DNA from: Methylorubrum extorquens | GTDB taxonomy: Bacteria > Pseudomonadota > Alphaproteobacteria > Rhizobiales > Beijerinckiaceae | Direction: 5' to 3' | Length of the DNA stretch: 64,000 nt | NCBI RefSeq assembly: GCF_024169925.1 | Contig: NZ_JALJXF010000001.1 | Location: 4,945,857 to 5,009,856 of the forward strand | Part shown: piece after piece, positions 1 to 9,137 of the stretch | How positions within the stretch are numbered: the stretch's first letter is position 1 | Layout of the letters: each line of letters starts with the position of its first letter | Position numbers and translations under genes: made by a program | The notes under the pieces: model-generated | Databases searched by the model: none | The model's input: only the letters and a program-made list of their open reading frames with translations | Told to the model about the DNA's origin: nothing

Positions 1-360
1 GGCCGGGTGCAGATGGCCAACCGCGCCGGCTTCCCGCCGGGCGATGCCCGCGAGGATTGGGCGATCCTGCGCGCGCTCTCGGACGTGCTCGGCAAGCGCC
101 TGCCCTACGATTCGCTCGTCGCGCTCCGCAAGGCGATGTACGCGGCCCATCCGCATCTCGCGGCGGTCGGGCAGGTCGAGACCGCCGACGCGGCGGCCAC
201 GCTCGATCGGCTTGCCGCGGTTCCGGCCGCGACGGAGAAGGCCACCTTCTCCTCGCCGGTCGCCGACTTCTACCTCACCAACCCGATCGCCCGCGCCTCG
301 CGGGTGCTCGCCGAGTGTTCCGGCCTCGCCCGAGGCCGAGCCCTCGAAGCGGCCGAATAG
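1..360 (+). CDS. nuoG: NADH-quinone oxidoreductase subunit G, C-terminal end (partial)
   Basis: The window opens inside this gene; the last 119 codons are present in the same frame from base 1. The protein is the large iron-sulfur and molybdopterin-fold subunit of the peripheral arm of respiratory complex I. The visible tail carries no cofactor motif. It has the short helical segment followed by the closing stretch SSPVADFYLTNPIARAS, typical of alphaproteobacterial NuoG C-termini. Identity also rests on position: nuoH starts 13 bases after the stop codon, followed by the rest of the nuo operon in standard order. Confidence 0.9.
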   Translation, partial: GRVQMANRAGFPPGDAREDWAILRALSDVLGKRLPYDSLVALRKAMYAAHPHLAAVGQVETADAAATLDRLAAVPAATEKATFSSPVADFYLTNPIARASRVLAECSGLARGRALEAAE

Positions 361-373
361 GGGACGCTAACCG

Positions 374-1396
374 ATGACCTTCTGGGAAGTGCTCGGCACC
401 GTCCTGCTGATCGCGCTGAAGAGCTTCGTGCTCCTCGCCGCGCTCCTCGTCTTCATCGCCTACGCGCTGCTGGCCGACCGCAAGATCTGGGCGGCGGTGC
501 AGTTGCGCCGCGGCCCGAACGTGGTCGGGCCCTGGGGCCTGTTCCAGTCCTTCGCCGACCTGCTGAAGTTCGTGCTGAAGGAGCCGGTGATCCCGGCGGG
601 CGCCAATAAGGCGATCTTCCTGCTGGCGCCGCTGGTCTTCGCGATGCTGGCGCTGGCGTCCTGGGCGGTGATCCCGCTCGCCGACGGCTGGGCGATCGCC
701 GACATCAATGTCGGCATCACCTACATCTTCGCGATCTCCTCGCTCGGCGTCTACGGCGTCATCATGGGCGGCTGGGCCTCGAACTCGAAATACGCCTTCC
801 TCGGCGCGCTTCGCTCGGCGGCGCAGATGATCTCCTACGAGGTCTCGCTCGGCTTCGTCATCATCTGCGTGCTGCTGTGCGCCGGCTCGCTCAACCTCTC
901 GCGCATCGTCATGGCGCAGGACACCGCGCTCGGCCTGTTCGGCTGGTATTGGCTCTGGCTGTTCCCGATGTTCGGCGTGTTCTTCGTCTCGGCCCTGGCC
1001 GAGACCAACCGCCCGCCCTTCGACCTGCCGGAGGCCGAGTCGGAGCTCGTGGCGGGCTACATGGTCGAGTATTCCTCGACGCCGTACCTGCTGTTCATGC
1101 TCGGCGAGTACGTGGCGATCATGACCATGTGCGCGCTCGGCACGGTCCTCTTCCTCGGCGGCTGGCTCTCGCCGATCCCGTTCGTGCCCTTCACCTGGGT
1201 GCCCGGCGTGATCTGGTTCGCGCTGAAAGCGAGCTTCCTGTTCTTCATGATCGCCATGGTGAAGGCCATGGTGCCCCGCTACCGCTACGACCAGCTCATG
1301 CGGCTCGGCTGGAAGGTCTTCCTTCCGCTCTCGCTGATCTCGGTCATCGTCGTCGCCTTCGTCCTCAAGCTCACCGGCCTCGCGCCGGGCGCCTGA
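374..1396 (+). CDS. nuoH: NADH-quinone oxidoreductase subunit H
   Basis: This inner-membrane subunit of complex I joins the peripheral arm to the proton-pumping arm and forms part of the quinone chamber. The 340-residue product is of normal family length and has about eight hydrophobic helices. The hallmark loop [20 protein letters not shown] lies near residues 206-225, and [11 protein letters not shown] near 47-57 is the conserved first cytoplasmic loop. It sits between nuoG and nuoI, 13 and 25 bases from its neighbours, and is clearly cotranscribed. The ATG at the start has an acceptable upstream GGGGA. Confidence 0.98.
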   Translation: MTFWEVLGTVLLIALKSFVLLAALLVFIAYALLADRKIWAAVQLRRGPNVVGPWGLFQSFADLLKFVLKEPVIPAGANKAIFLLAPLVFAMLALASWAVIPLADGWAIADINVGITYIFAISSLGVYGVIMGGWASNSKYAFLGALRSAAQMISYEVSLGFVIICVLLCAGSLNLSRIVMAQDTALGLFGWYWLWLFPMFGVFFVSALAETNRPPFDLPEAESELVAGYMVEYSSTPYLLFMLGEYVAIMTMCALGTVLFLGGWLSPIPFVPFTWVPGVIWFALKASFLFFMIAMVKAMVPRYRYDQLMRLGWKVFLPLSLISVIVVAFVLKLTGLAPGA

Positions 1397-1421
1397 ACCC
1401 AACGGAATTGGAGATCGCGCC

Positions 1422-1910
1422 GTGAAGCTCGATCAGGTCGCCAGAAGCCTTCTCCTGAAGGAGTTCGTATCGGGGTTCTTCCTCGCCATGAAATACTTCT
1501 TCAAGCCGAAGGCTACGATCAACTACCCCTTCGAGATGGGCCATCGCGGGCCGCGGTTCCGCGGTGAGCACGCCCTGCGCCGTTACCCCAACGGCGAGGA
1601 GCGCTGCATTGCCTGCAAGCTTTGCGAGGCGATCTGCCCGGCTCAGGCCATCACCATCGAGGCGGGGCCCCGCCGCAACGATGGCACGCGGCGCACGACG
1701 CGCTACGACATCGACATGGTGAAGTGCATCTATTGCGGCATGTGCCAGGAGGCCTGCCCGGTCGATGCCATCGTCGAGGGTCCGAATTTCGAGTTCTCGG
1801 TCGAGACCCGCGAGGAGCTGCTCTACGACAAGCAGAAGCTGCTTGAGAACGGCGATCGCTGGGAACGCGAGATCGCCCGCAACATCGCGGTCGATGCGCC
1901 GTACCGCTAG
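1422..1910 (+). CDS. nuoI: NADH-quinone oxidoreductase subunit I (two 4Fe-4S clusters)
   Basis: Ferredoxin-like subunit of complex I that carries electrons toward cluster N2. The 162-residue protein shows two complete CxxCxxCxxxCP motifs: Cys62/65/68/72 and Cys102/105/108/112. These ligate the paired N6a and N6b clusters. The start is GTG, preceded by GGAG eight bases upstream, and the protein begins with the usual amphipathic helix [18 protein letters not shown] 209-base spacer carrying a dispersed palindromic repeat separates it from nuoJ, the only long break inside this operon. Confidence 0.98.
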   Translation: MKLDQVARSLLLKEFVSGFFLAMKYFFKPKATINYPFEMGHRGPRFRGEHALRRYPNGEERCIACKLCEAICPAQAITIEAGPRRNDGTRRTTRYDIDMVKCIYCGMCQEACPVDAIVEGPNFEFSVETREELLYDKQKLLENGDRWEREIARNIAVDAPYR

Positions 1911-1957
1911 TTCGGCCGCCGGCATCGGTTGTGCGTCGCACAGCCCAGTTCTATAGA

Positions 1958-2003
1958 GCATCGTCCCGAACGGCGGCTTCCGGCCTTCGGAAAAAGACGA
2001 TGC
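1958..2003. repeat. Dispersed palindromic intergenic repeat, copy 1
   Basis: A 46-base imperfect palindrome starts GCATCGTCCCGAA and ends AAAAAGACGATGC. It sits in the nuoI-nuoJ spacer (1911-2119). The same unit recurs inverted at 17482-17522 and 22876-22921. The outer eight bases are self-complementary, so the transcript would fold into a stem-loop in the middle of the nuo message. Similar elements of the form GCAT-GTCCCGAAA-AGTGG-CCGGTTTTC are common between genes in Rhizobiales. I see no gene in the rest of this spacer. Confidence 0.75.
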
Positions 2004-2119
2004 GGAAACAGGAACCTAGCGCCTCGCTGTCGATGCGCTAGACCGGCCGCCGAATGCGGCCGAGGGTCCACCGAGGCAGAAGGGAGCCGCTCGCTTGGGC
2101 GGCCGATGCTGAAAATCGC

Positions 2120-2740
2120 ATGACCGCAGCCGCCGCCTTCTTCTATCTCTTCGCGGGCTTCGCCGTGGCCTCGGGCTTCATGGTGATCGCTGCCAGGAAC
2201 CCCGTCACCTCGGTGCTGTTCCTGATCCTCGCCTTCGTGAACGCCGCCGGGCTGTTCGTGCTGATGGGCGCCGAGTTCCTGGCGATGATCCTCGTCGTCG
2301 TCTATGTCGGCGCCGTCGCGGTGCTGTTCCTCTTCGTCGTGATGATGCTCGACGTGGACTTCGCCGCCCTCCGCCAGGGCTTCCAGCGCTACCTGCCCAT
2401 CGGCGGCCTGATCGGCGCGATCTTCCTGATCGAACTCGTGCTGGTCGTCGGTACCTGGACCATCGATCCGGGCCTCGTGCAGGCGCCGCTGGGACGTGCT
2501 GCCCACGGCGAGACCGCCACCAACACCGAGGCGCTCGGCCGGGTGCTCTACACGGACTATGTCTACGCCTTCCAAATCGCCGGCCTGATCCTGCTGGTGG
2601 CGATGATCGGCGCCATCGTGCTGACCCTGCGTGAGCGCACCGGCGTCAAGCGTCAGAACATCGCCGTGCAGAACGCCCGCACGCAGGGCATGGCGGTCGA
2701 TACCATCAAGGTGCCCTCGCGGCAGGGCGTGGAGGTCTGA
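2120..2740 (+). CDS. nuoJ: NADH-quinone oxidoreductase subunit J
   Basis: Membrane-arm subunit of complex I, 206 residues with five predicted helices. It contains the glycine-rich helix [19 protein letters not shown], whose bulge is associated with coupling in this family. An in-frame reading extends upstream to 2054, but that part is Arg/Pro-rich and unlike NuoJ. The ATG at 2120 gives the family N-terminus [16 protein letters not shown] and is preferred, although its Shine-Dalgarno is weak. The stop is followed five bases later by nuoK, and GGAGG near the end of nuoJ serves as the nuoK ribosome site. Confidence 0.97.
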   Translation: MTAAAAFFYLFAGFAVASGFMVIAARNPVTSVLFLILAFVNAAGLFVLMGAEFLAMILVVVYVGAVAVLFLFVVMMLDVDFAALRQGFQRYLPIGGLIGAIFLIELVLVVGTWTIDPGLVQAPLGRAAHGETATNTEALGRVLYTDYVYAFQIAGLILLVAMIGAIVLTLRERTGVKRQNIAVQNARTQGMAVDTIKVPSRQGVEV

Positions 2741-2745
2741 GGCCG

Positions 2746-3051
2746 ATGATCGGATTGAGCCACTACCTGACGGTTGCCGCGATCCTGTTCACGCTCGGCG
2801 TGCTCGGCATCTTCATCAACCGCAAGAACGTCATCGTCATCCTGATGTCGGTCGAGCTGATCCTGCTCGCCGTGAACATCAACCTCGTCGCCTTCTCGAC
2901 CCACCTCAACGACATCACCGGACAGGTCTTCGCCCTGTTCGTGCTGACGGTCGCCGCGGCCGAGGCTGCGATCGGTCTGGCGATCCTGGTGGTGTTCTTC
3001 CGCAACCGCGGCTCCATCGCCGTCGAGGACGTGAGCATGATGAAGGGCTGA
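2746..3051 (+). CDS. nuoK: NADH-quinone oxidoreductase subunit K
   Basis: Small membrane-arm subunit of complex I (101 residues, three helices), homologous to the MnhC/MrpC antiporter subunit. Two membrane-embedded acidic residues needed for proton transfer in the family are visible: Glu37 in VELILLAVN and Glu73 in [11 protein letters not shown]. These correspond to Glu36 and Glu72 of the E. coli protein. The 62-base spacer to nuoL contains no other gene. Confidence 0.98.
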   Translation: MIGLSHYLTVAAILFTLGVLGIFINRKNVIVILMSVELILLAVNINLVAFSTHLNDITGQVFALFVLTVAAAEAAIGLAILVVFFRNRGSIAVEDVSMMKG

Positions 3052-3113
3052 CGCCGCCTCCCTGAAGAGAGCCCCGTCCCCTTCGTCCGCCTGCTGCGAG
3101 GCACGACCGACCC

Positions 3114-5189
3114 ATGTATCACGCGATCGTCTTCTTCCCGCTCATCGGCGCCCTGATCGCCGGCCTGTTCGGCCGGTTCATCGGCGCGCGGATGAGCGAG
3201 CTCGTGACGACGGGCTGCCTCGCCTTCGCGGCGCTGCTCTCCTGGGGCGCGTTCTTCCTCGTCACCAGTGACGGCCGCGCCGAGACCGTGCCCGTCGCCC
3301 AGTGGTTCACCGCCGGCGACCTCACCGTCGATTGGGCCTTCAAGGTCGACACGCTGACCGCGGTGATGCTGGTGGTCGTGACCTCGGTCTCGACCCTCGT
3401 GCACCTCTACTCCATCGGCTACATGCACGAGGATCCGCACAGGCCGCGCTTCTTCGCCTACCTGTCGCTGTTCACCTTCGCCATGCTGATGCTGGTGACC
3501 GCCGACAACCTCGTGCAGATGTTCTTCGGCTGGGAGGGCGTCGGCCTCGCCTCCTACCTGCTGATCGGCTTCTGGTACGAGAAGCCCTCGGCGAATGCCG
3601 CGGCGATGAAGGCCTTCATCGTCAACCGCGTCGGCGATTTCGGCTTCTCGCTCGGCATCTTCCTCGTCTTCGTCCTGACGGGCTCCGTCGGCTTCGACGC
3701 GATCTTCGCCAAGGCCCCGGAGCTGAAGGACGCGACCTTCCACTTCCTCGGCCACGACTGGCACGCCCTGACGCTCGCCTGCCTGCTCCTGTTCATGGGT
3801 GCCATGGGCAAGTCGGCGCAGTTCCTGCTGCACACCTGGCTCCCCGACGCGATGGAGGGTCCGACCCCGGTCTCGGCGCTCATCCACGCCGCCACCATGG
3901 TCACCGCCGGCGTGTTCATGGTCGCGCGCCTGTCGCCGCTGTTCGAGCTGGCCCCGACCGCGCTCACCGTCGTCACCGTCATCGGTGGCATCACCGCCTT
4001 CTTCGCGGCGACCGTCGGCCTCGTGCAGAACGACATCAAGCGGGTCATCGCCTACTCGACCTGCTCGCAGCTCGGCTACATGTTCGTCGGCCTCGGCGTC
4101 GGCGCCTACGCCACCGGCGTGTTTCACCTCTTCACCCACGCCTTCTTCAAGGCGCTGCTGTTCCTCGGCGCCGGCTCGGTCATCCACGCGATGCACCACG
4201 AGCAGGACATGCGGAACATGGGGGGGCTACGCCGCTACATCCCCTTCACCACGGCGATGATGACGATCGGCACGATCGCGCTGATCGGCTTCCCCTTCAC
4301 CTCGGGCTACTACTCCAAGGACGCGATCATCGAGGCGGCCTACATGTCGGACCGTCCCGGCCACGTGCTGGCGTTCCTCGCCACCGTGATCGCCGCGCTG
4401 ATGACCTCGTTCTACTCCTGGCGCCTGTTCTTCCTCACCTTCGAGGGACCGCAGCGCTGGGTCGCGCACGGCGCCCACGGCCACGACGACCATGCCCATC
4501 AGGCGGACGGCGCGCTGGGGCACCACGAGGGCGTCGCCCACGACGACCACGGCCACGATGTCGAGCCGGCCTCGCACAGCGCGGTCGAGCACCACGACCA
4601 CGCGCCTCATAAGCCGCACGAGAGCCCGCTCGTGATGACGATCCCGCTCGCGATCCTGGCCTTCGGCGCGCTGTTCGCCGGCCTGATCTTCAAGGAGCGC
4701 TTCATCGGGCACGACATGGACAAGTTCTGGGGCAACGCGCTCCCACACGGGTCCGGCAACGACATCATGCACAAGATCCACGATGCGCCGGGCTGGGTCG
4801 CCGCCTCGCCCTTCGTGATGCTGGTCGCGGGCTTCCTCTTGGCCTTCTGGATGTACCTGCGCCGGCCTGATCTTCCGCATCGCCTCGCAGAGTCGCAGCC
4901 GATCCTGTACCGCTTCCTGCTCAACAAGTGGTACTTCGACGAGATCTACGACCGGATCTTCGTCCGGCCGGCCAAGAACTTCGGCCTGTTCCTCTGGAAG
5001 GAGGGTGACGGGCGCGTCATCGACGGCCTCGGCCCCGACGGCATCTCGGCCCGGGTGGTGGACATCACCCGCGGCGTGGTCCGCCTCCAGACCGGCTACG
5101 TCTACCACTACGCCTTCGTGATGCTCGTCGGGGTTGCCGGCCTGATCACGTGGTACCTCGTCTCCGGCGTGCCTGGGGGGACCCACTGA
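3114..5189 (+). CDS. nuoL: NADH-quinone oxidoreductase subunit L, with a histidine-rich loop
   Basis: Largest antiporter-like, proton-pumping subunit of complex I; 691 residues, slightly long for the family. The core motifs are present: [18 protein letters not shown] near residue 140, [20 protein letters not shown] near 241, and the long lateral-helix region at the C-terminus. Residues about 452-503, between two late transmembrane helices, form a hydrophilic insert with roughly sixteen histidines among Asp, Glu and Ala. This looks like a metal-binding or disordered loop. Its TGA stop overlaps the ATG of nuoM, indicating translational coupling. Confidence 0.98.
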   Translation: MYHAIVFFPLIGALIAGLFGRFIGARMSELVTTGCLAFAALLSWGAFFLVTSDGRAETVPVAQWFTAGDLTVDWAFKVDTLTAVMLVVVTSVSTLVHLYSIGYMHEDPHRPRFFAYLSLFTFAMLMLVTADNLVQMFFGWEGVGLASYLLIGFWYEKPSANAAAMKAFIVNRVGDFGFSLGIFLVFVLTGSVGFDAIFAKAPELKDATFHFLGHDWHALTLACLLLFMGAMGKSAQFLLHTWLPDAMEGPTPVSALIHAATMVTAGVFMVARLSPLFELAPTALTVVTVIGGITAFFAATVGLVQNDIKRVIAYSTCSQLGYMFVGLGVGAYATGVFHLFTHAFFKALLFLGAGSVIHAMHHEQDMRNMGGLRRYIPFTTAMMTIGTIALIGFPFTSGYYSKDAIIEAAYMSDRPGHVLAFLATVIAALMTSFYSWRLFFLTFEGPQRWVAHGAHGHDDHAHQADGALGHHEGVAHDDHGHDVEPASHSAVEHHDHAPHKPHESPLVMTIPLAILAFGALFAGLIFKERFIGHDMDKFWGNALPHGSGNDIMHKIHDAPGWVAASPFVMLVAGFLLAFWMYLRRPDLPHRLAESQPILYRFLLNKWYFDEIYDRIFVRPAKNFGLFLWKEGDGRVIDGLGPDGISARVVDITRGVVRLQTGYVYHYAFVMLVGVAGLITWYLVSGVPGGTH

Positions 5190-6772
5190 TGCTCGGCCTC
5201 GGCATTCTCTCCGGGCTTCTGATCGTCCCGCTCGCGGGCGCCGCCTTCATCCTGACCCTGGGTGAGGAGACGGCGGCCGTGAAGCGCAACGCCCGCTGGG
5301 CGGCGCTGATCACGACGATCGTCACCTTCCTGCTCTCGCTGGCCGCCTGGGCCCGCTACGACATCGCGTCCCCGAGCTTCCAGCTCGTCGAGAGCCATGC
5401 GTGGCTTGCCGAGACGATCCGGTTCAAGCTCGGCGTCGACGGCTTCTCGATGCCGCTGATCCTGCTGACCACCTTCCTGATGCCGTTCTGCATCGGGGCG
5501 TCGTGGCTTTCGGTCGAAGACCGGGTGAAGGAGTACTTCGTCGCCTTCCTCGTCCTCGAGACGACGATGATCGGCGTGTTCTGCGCCCTCGATCTCGTGC
5601 TGTTCTACCTGTTCTTCGAGGCAGGCCTGATCCCGATGTTTCTCATCATCGGCATCTGGGGCGGCAAGCGGCGCATCTACGCCAGCTTCAAGTTCTTCCT
5701 CTACACCCTGCTCGGCTCGGTGCTGATGCTGCTCGCCATCATGGCGATGTACTGGGAGGCCGGCACCACCGATATCCCGACGCTGCTGGCGCACCGCTTC
5801 CCCGTGCACATGCAGACCTGGCTCTGGCTCGCCTTCTTCGCGTCCTTCGCGGTGAAGATGCCGATGTGGCCGGTCCATACCTGGCTCCCCGACGCCCACG
5901 TCGAGGCGCCGACCGCGGGCTCGGTGATCCTGGCGGGCATCTTGCTGAAGATGGGCGGCTACGGCTTCATCCGGATCTCGCTGCCGATGCTGCCGGATGC
6001 GTCGGCCGAGTTCGCGCCGCTGGTCTTCGCGCTCTCTGTGATCGCGATCATTTTCACCTCGCTCACCGCGATGATGCAGACCGACATCAAGAAGCTGATC
6101 GCCTACTCGTCGGTGGCGCACATGGGCTTTGTCACGCTCGGCCTGTTCACCCTCAACGAGCAGGGCATCCAGGGCGCGCTGTTCCTCATGATCTCGCACG
6201 GCATCGTCTCGGGCGCGCTCTTCCTCTGCGTCGGCGTCGTCTACGATCGGATGCACACCCGCGAGATCGCGGCCTATGGCGGCCTCGTGCGGCGGATGCC
6301 GCTCTACGCCGCCGCGATGATGGTCTTCACCATGGCCAATGTCGGCCTGCCCGGCACGTCGGGCTTCGTCGGCGAGTTCTTGGCGATGATGGGGGCCTTC
6401 AAGGCCAACCCGACGGTCGCCTTCTTCTCGGTCTTCGGCATCATCCTCTCGGCCGGCTACGCCCTGTGGCTCTACGCCCGGGTGATCTACGGGAAGCTCG
6501 ACAAGCCCAACCTTCAGGGGATCTTGGATCTCGATACCCGCGAAAAGATCATCATTGCGCCGCTCGTCGCACTGACGATCTGGTACGGCGTCCATCCGGC
6601 CCCCGTGCTCGACACCTTCGCGCCCTCCACCGAGGCACTGGTGCAGAACATGCGCGGCGCGCTCGCCAACACGCAGACCGCAGAGGCCGCCGCCAAAGCC
6701 GCGAAATCCGCCGCTGCGGAGAAGACGGCCGTCCTCGAGTCCCAGAAAACCGTCGAGGCCGCCGCGCGATGA
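5189..6772 (+). CDS. nuoM: NADH-quinone oxidoreductase subunit M
   Basis: Second antiporter-like proton-pumping subunit, 527 residues. Conserved features include the helix [22 protein letters not shown], with its buried glutamate, and [23 protein letters not shown], the paired lysine and glutamate channel region. The frame stays open upstream to 5150, inside nuoL, but the ATG at 5189 shares a base with the nuoL stop and gives the hydrophobic N-terminus [20 protein letters not shown]. The C-terminus has an Ala/Lys-rich tail of about 35 residues beyond the last helix, probably cytoplasmic. The stop codon overlaps nuoN by four bases (ATGA). Confidence 0.98.
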   Translation: MLGLGILSGLLIVPLAGAAFILTLGEETAAVKRNARWAALITTIVTFLLSLAAWARYDIASPSFQLVESHAWLAETIRFKLGVDGFSMPLILLTTFLMPFCIGASWLSVEDRVKEYFVAFLVLETTMIGVFCALDLVLFYLFFEAGLIPMFLIIGIWGGKRRIYASFKFFLYTLLGSVLMLLAIMAMYWEAGTTDIPTLLAHRFPVHMQTWLWLAFFASFAVKMPMWPVHTWLPDAHVEAPTAGSVILAGILLKMGGYGFIRISLPMLPDASAEFAPLVFALSVIAIIFTSLTAMMQTDIKKLIAYSSVAHMGFVTLGLFTLNEQGIQGALFLMISHGIVSGALFLCVGVVYDRMHTREIAAYGGLVRRMPLYAAAMMVFTMANVGLPGTSGFVGEFLAMMGAFKANPTVAFFSVFGIILSAGYALWLYARVIYGKLDKPNLQGILDLDTREKIIIAPLVALTIWYGVHPAPVLDTFAPSTEALVQNMRGALANTQTAEAAAKAAKSAAAEKTAVLESQKTVEAAAR

Positions 6773-8208
6773 CCCCGATCCAGTCCGTCCTGCCGGCGAT
6801 CACGCCGGTCCTGCCGGAGATCGTCCTGAGCGTCGGCGCTCTGCTGCTCGTGCTCTACGGGGCGTGGCGCGGCGAGCGTTCGTCCGAGGGCGTCAACATC
6901 GGCGCGCTGATCCTGCTGATCTTCACCTTCTTCCTCGTCGTTTCGCAGACGGGCAACGTGACGACCCTGAACGGCGCCTTCATCGCCGATCCGTTCGCGC
7001 GGATCATGAAGGCGCTGATCCTCATCGGCTCGGCGGCGACCATCCTGCTCTCGCGCGACTACTTCCAGCGCGAGCGCATCGACCGGTTCGAGTACCCGAT
7101 CCTGATCGTGCTCTGCACCATCGGCATGCTGGTGATGGCCTCGGCCAACGACCTGATCTCGCTCTATCTCGGGCTGGAGCTGCAATCGCTTGCGGCCTAC
7201 GTCATCGCTGCCTTCCACCGCGACGACGTGAAGTCGACCGAAGCCGGCCTGAAGTACTTCGTGCTCGGCGCGCTCTCCTCCGGCATGCTGCTCTACGGCG
7301 CCTCGCTGGTCTACGGCTTCACCGGCACGGTCTCCTTCCCCGGCATCGTCACCGCGCTCGACGGCCCATCCAGCTTCGGCATCGTGCTCGGCATCGTGTT
7401 CGTGGCCGCCGGCGTCGCCTTCAAGCTTGCGGCCGTGCCGTTCCACATGTGGACGCCGGACGTCTACGAAGGCTCGCCGACGCCAGTCACCGCCTTCTTC
7501 GGCTCCGCGCCGAAGATCGCCGCCATGGCGATGACGGTGCGCGTCTTCATCGGCGCCTTCCCCGACGTCATGGCGGTTTGGCAGCAGATCATCGTGTTCG
7601 TCTCGATCGCCTCGATGGCGCTCGGCTCGTTCGCTGCGATCGGCCAGCGCAACATCAAGCGCCTGATGGCCTATTCCTCCATCGGCAATGTCGGCTACGC
7701 CCTGATCGGCCTCGCGGCGGGCTCGGAAGAGGGCATCCGCGGCGTGGTGATCTACATGATCATCTATCTCGCGATGACGCTCGGCGCCTTCGCGGTGCTG
7801 CTCTCCATGCGCCGCAAGAACCAGATGTTCGAGACCATCGACGATCTCTCGGGCCTTTCGCGCACCCATCCGTGGCTGGCCTTCTGCCTTGCCGCGATGA
7901 TGTTCTCGCTCGCCGGCATCCCGCCGCTCGCCGGGTTCTTCGCCAAGTTCTATGTCTTCGCCGCCGCCATCAAGGCGGGTCTGGTGACGCTCGCGGTCGT
8001 CGGCGTGGTGACCTCGGTCGTCGGTGCGTTCTACTACCTGCGCCTCGTCAAGGTGATGTACTTCGACGAGGCCAAGGCCCCCTACGAGCGGATCCCGCCG
8101 GGCTCGGCCATCGTGCTCGGCGTGTCGAGCGCGGTCGTGGTTCTGTTCTTCCTCATCCCAGCCCCGCTGGTCTCGGCGGCCGGCGACGCTGCCAAGTCGC
8201 TGTTCTGA
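6769..8208 (+). CDS. nuoN: NADH-quinone oxidoreductase subunit N
   Basis: Third antiporter-like subunit of complex I and the last nuo gene here; 479 residues, normal length, about fourteen helices. Typical segments are [39 protein letters not shown] and [17 protein letters not shown]. The ATG overlaps the nuoM stop by four bases. An open frame runs upstream in the same register as far as 5401, but that part is antisense-like composition over nuoM and is not a fusion. birA follows after 19 bases and is probably transcribed with the operon. Confidence 0.98.
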   Translation: MTPIQSVLPAITPVLPEIVLSVGALLLVLYGAWRGERSSEGVNIGALILLIFTFFLVVSQTGNVTTLNGAFIADPFARIMKALILIGSAATILLSRDYFQRERIDRFEYPILIVLCTIGMLVMASANDLISLYLGLELQSLAAYVIAAFHRDDVKSTEAGLKYFVLGALSSGMLLYGASLVYGFTGTVSFPGIVTALDGPSSFGIVLGIVFVAAGVAFKLAAVPFHMWTPDVYEGSPTPVTAFFGSAPKIAAMAMTVRVFIGAFPDVMAVWQQIIVFVSIASMALGSFAAIGQRNIKRLMAYSSIGNVGYALIGLAAGSEEGIRGVVIYMIIYLAMTLGAFAVLLSMRRKNQMFETIDDLSGLSRTHPWLAFCLAAMMFSLAGIPPLAGFFAKFYVFAAAIKAGLVTLAVVGVVTSVVGAFYYLRLVKVMYFDEAKAPYERIPPGSAIVLGVSSAVVVLFFLIPAPLVSAAGDAAKSLF

Positions 8209-8227
8209 GGTCGCTGTTCTGAGGCGG

Positions 8228-9118
8228 ATGCCATTCCGGCTGAGTCCGGCGGCCCGGTCCGAGGGATACCGGCTGCACAGCCACGACCGGCTCGACTCGA
8301 CCAACAGCGAGGCCATGCGCCTCGCCCATGGCGGGGAGGCCGGTCCGCTCTGGGTCGCGACCCATCGCCAGGAGGCGGGCCGCGGCCGACGCGGCAACGC
8401 CTGGACCTCGCCGGAAGGCAACCTTGCCGCGAGTCTGCTGATGCCGGTGGCTGGTGTGGCGCCGGAGATGGTCGCGACGCTTGGTTTCGTTGCCGGTTGC
8501 GCGCTGGTGGACGCTTTGCACGACGCTTGCCATGCGCGCCCCACTCCCCGCACGCAGGGAGAGGGGCGCGACGACAAGGTCGCCGAAGCCCTCTCCCCGC
8601 GTGCGGGGAGAGGGGATGCATTGGCGCCGCAAGGTCTTGCTCCTGCCTCATCCTCCATCCATCTAAAATGGCCCAACGACGTTCTTGCCGACGGCAAAAA
8701 GCTCGCCGGCATCCTGTTGGAAGCCGAGACACTGCCGGGCGGGCGACGGGCCGTCGTCGTCGGTTTCGGCGTCAACGTCGCGGCAGCGCCCGACGGTTTG
8801 CCCTATCCAGCGGCGGCGCTTGCGACTTTTTCCGCGGCGGATGCGCCGATGCTGCTCGAATTCCTGTCGGAACGGTTTGTCGAAGCCGTCCGGATCTGGA
8901 ACAAGGGGCGCGGATTCTCGAATATCCGGCGGCGGTGGCTGGAGCGCGCGGCGGGGGTAGGGGCCCCCGTTTCGGTTCGCATGGCCGAGGCTACGCTGAC
9001 GGGCATCTTTGAAACGATCGACGAGGGGGGGCGGCTCGTGATCCTCGCCCCGGACGGAACCCGACGAACCGTGACGGCGGGCGAGGTGCATTTCGGACGT
9101 GCCGCGACGGCGGCCTGA
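8228..9118 (+). CDS. birA: Biotin--[acetyl-CoA-carboxylase] ligase, with palindrome-encoded insert
   Basis: Attaches biotin to the carrier domains of biotin-dependent carboxylases through biotinyl-AMP. The 296-residue protein starts directly in the catalytic domain, without the N-terminal DNA-binding domain of E. coli BirA, so it is a class I, non-repressor ligase. Visible motifs are STNSEAM (24-30), the adenylate loop GRGRRGNAWTSPEGNL (51-66) and KWPNDVL (147-153). Residues about 103-140, between a helix and KWPNDVL, are not part of the normal fold. They read RPTPRTQGEGR and ALSPRAGRGD and are encoded by two palindromic repeats. The frame is kept, so the enzyme is probably functional. Its place directly behind nuoN is conserved in alphaproteobacteria. 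Confidence 0.93.
   Translation: MPFRLSPAARSEGYRLHSHDRLDSTNSEAMRLAHGGEAGPLWVATHRQEAGRGRRGNAWTSPEGNLAASLLMPVAGVAPEMVATLGFVAGCALVDALHDACHARPTPRTQGEGRDDKVAEALSPRAGRGDALAPQGLAPASSSIHLKWPNDVLADGKKLAGILLEAETLPGGRRAVVVGFGVNVAAAPDGLPYPAAALATFSAADAPMLLEFLSERFVEAVRIWNKGRGFSNIRRRWLERAAGVGAPVSVRMAEATLTGIFETIDEGGRLVILAPDGTRRTVTAGEVHFGRAATAA
8539..8614. repeat. Pair of palindromic repeats inserted in frame in birA
   Basis: Two related inverted repeats lie 22 bases apart inside birA. The right one (8589-8614) is perfect: CCCTCTCCCCGC, a GT spacer, then GCGGGGAGAGGG. The left one (8539-8566) is an imperfect copy, with 13-base arms matching at 11 positions around an AC spacer. Together they resemble a BIME/REP doublet, normally found between genes. 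Here the doublet is translated as roughly 26 Arg/Pro/Gly-rich residues without disturbing the reading frame. Confidence 0.85.
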
Positions 9119-9137
9119 GACTGGATAGACGAACAAG

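Noticed and set aside
5401..6768. In-frame upstream extension that would fuse a 455-residue domain to NuoN
   Set aside because: It overlaps nuoM in another frame, is Arg/Asp-rich and has no domain; nuoN starts cleanly at the ATGA overlap.
6514..8775. 753-codon antisense open frame opposite nuoM, nuoN and birA
   Set aside because: Very high Arg, Asp, Glu and His content, typical of antisense reading of GC-rich genes; the plus-strand genes are unmistakable.
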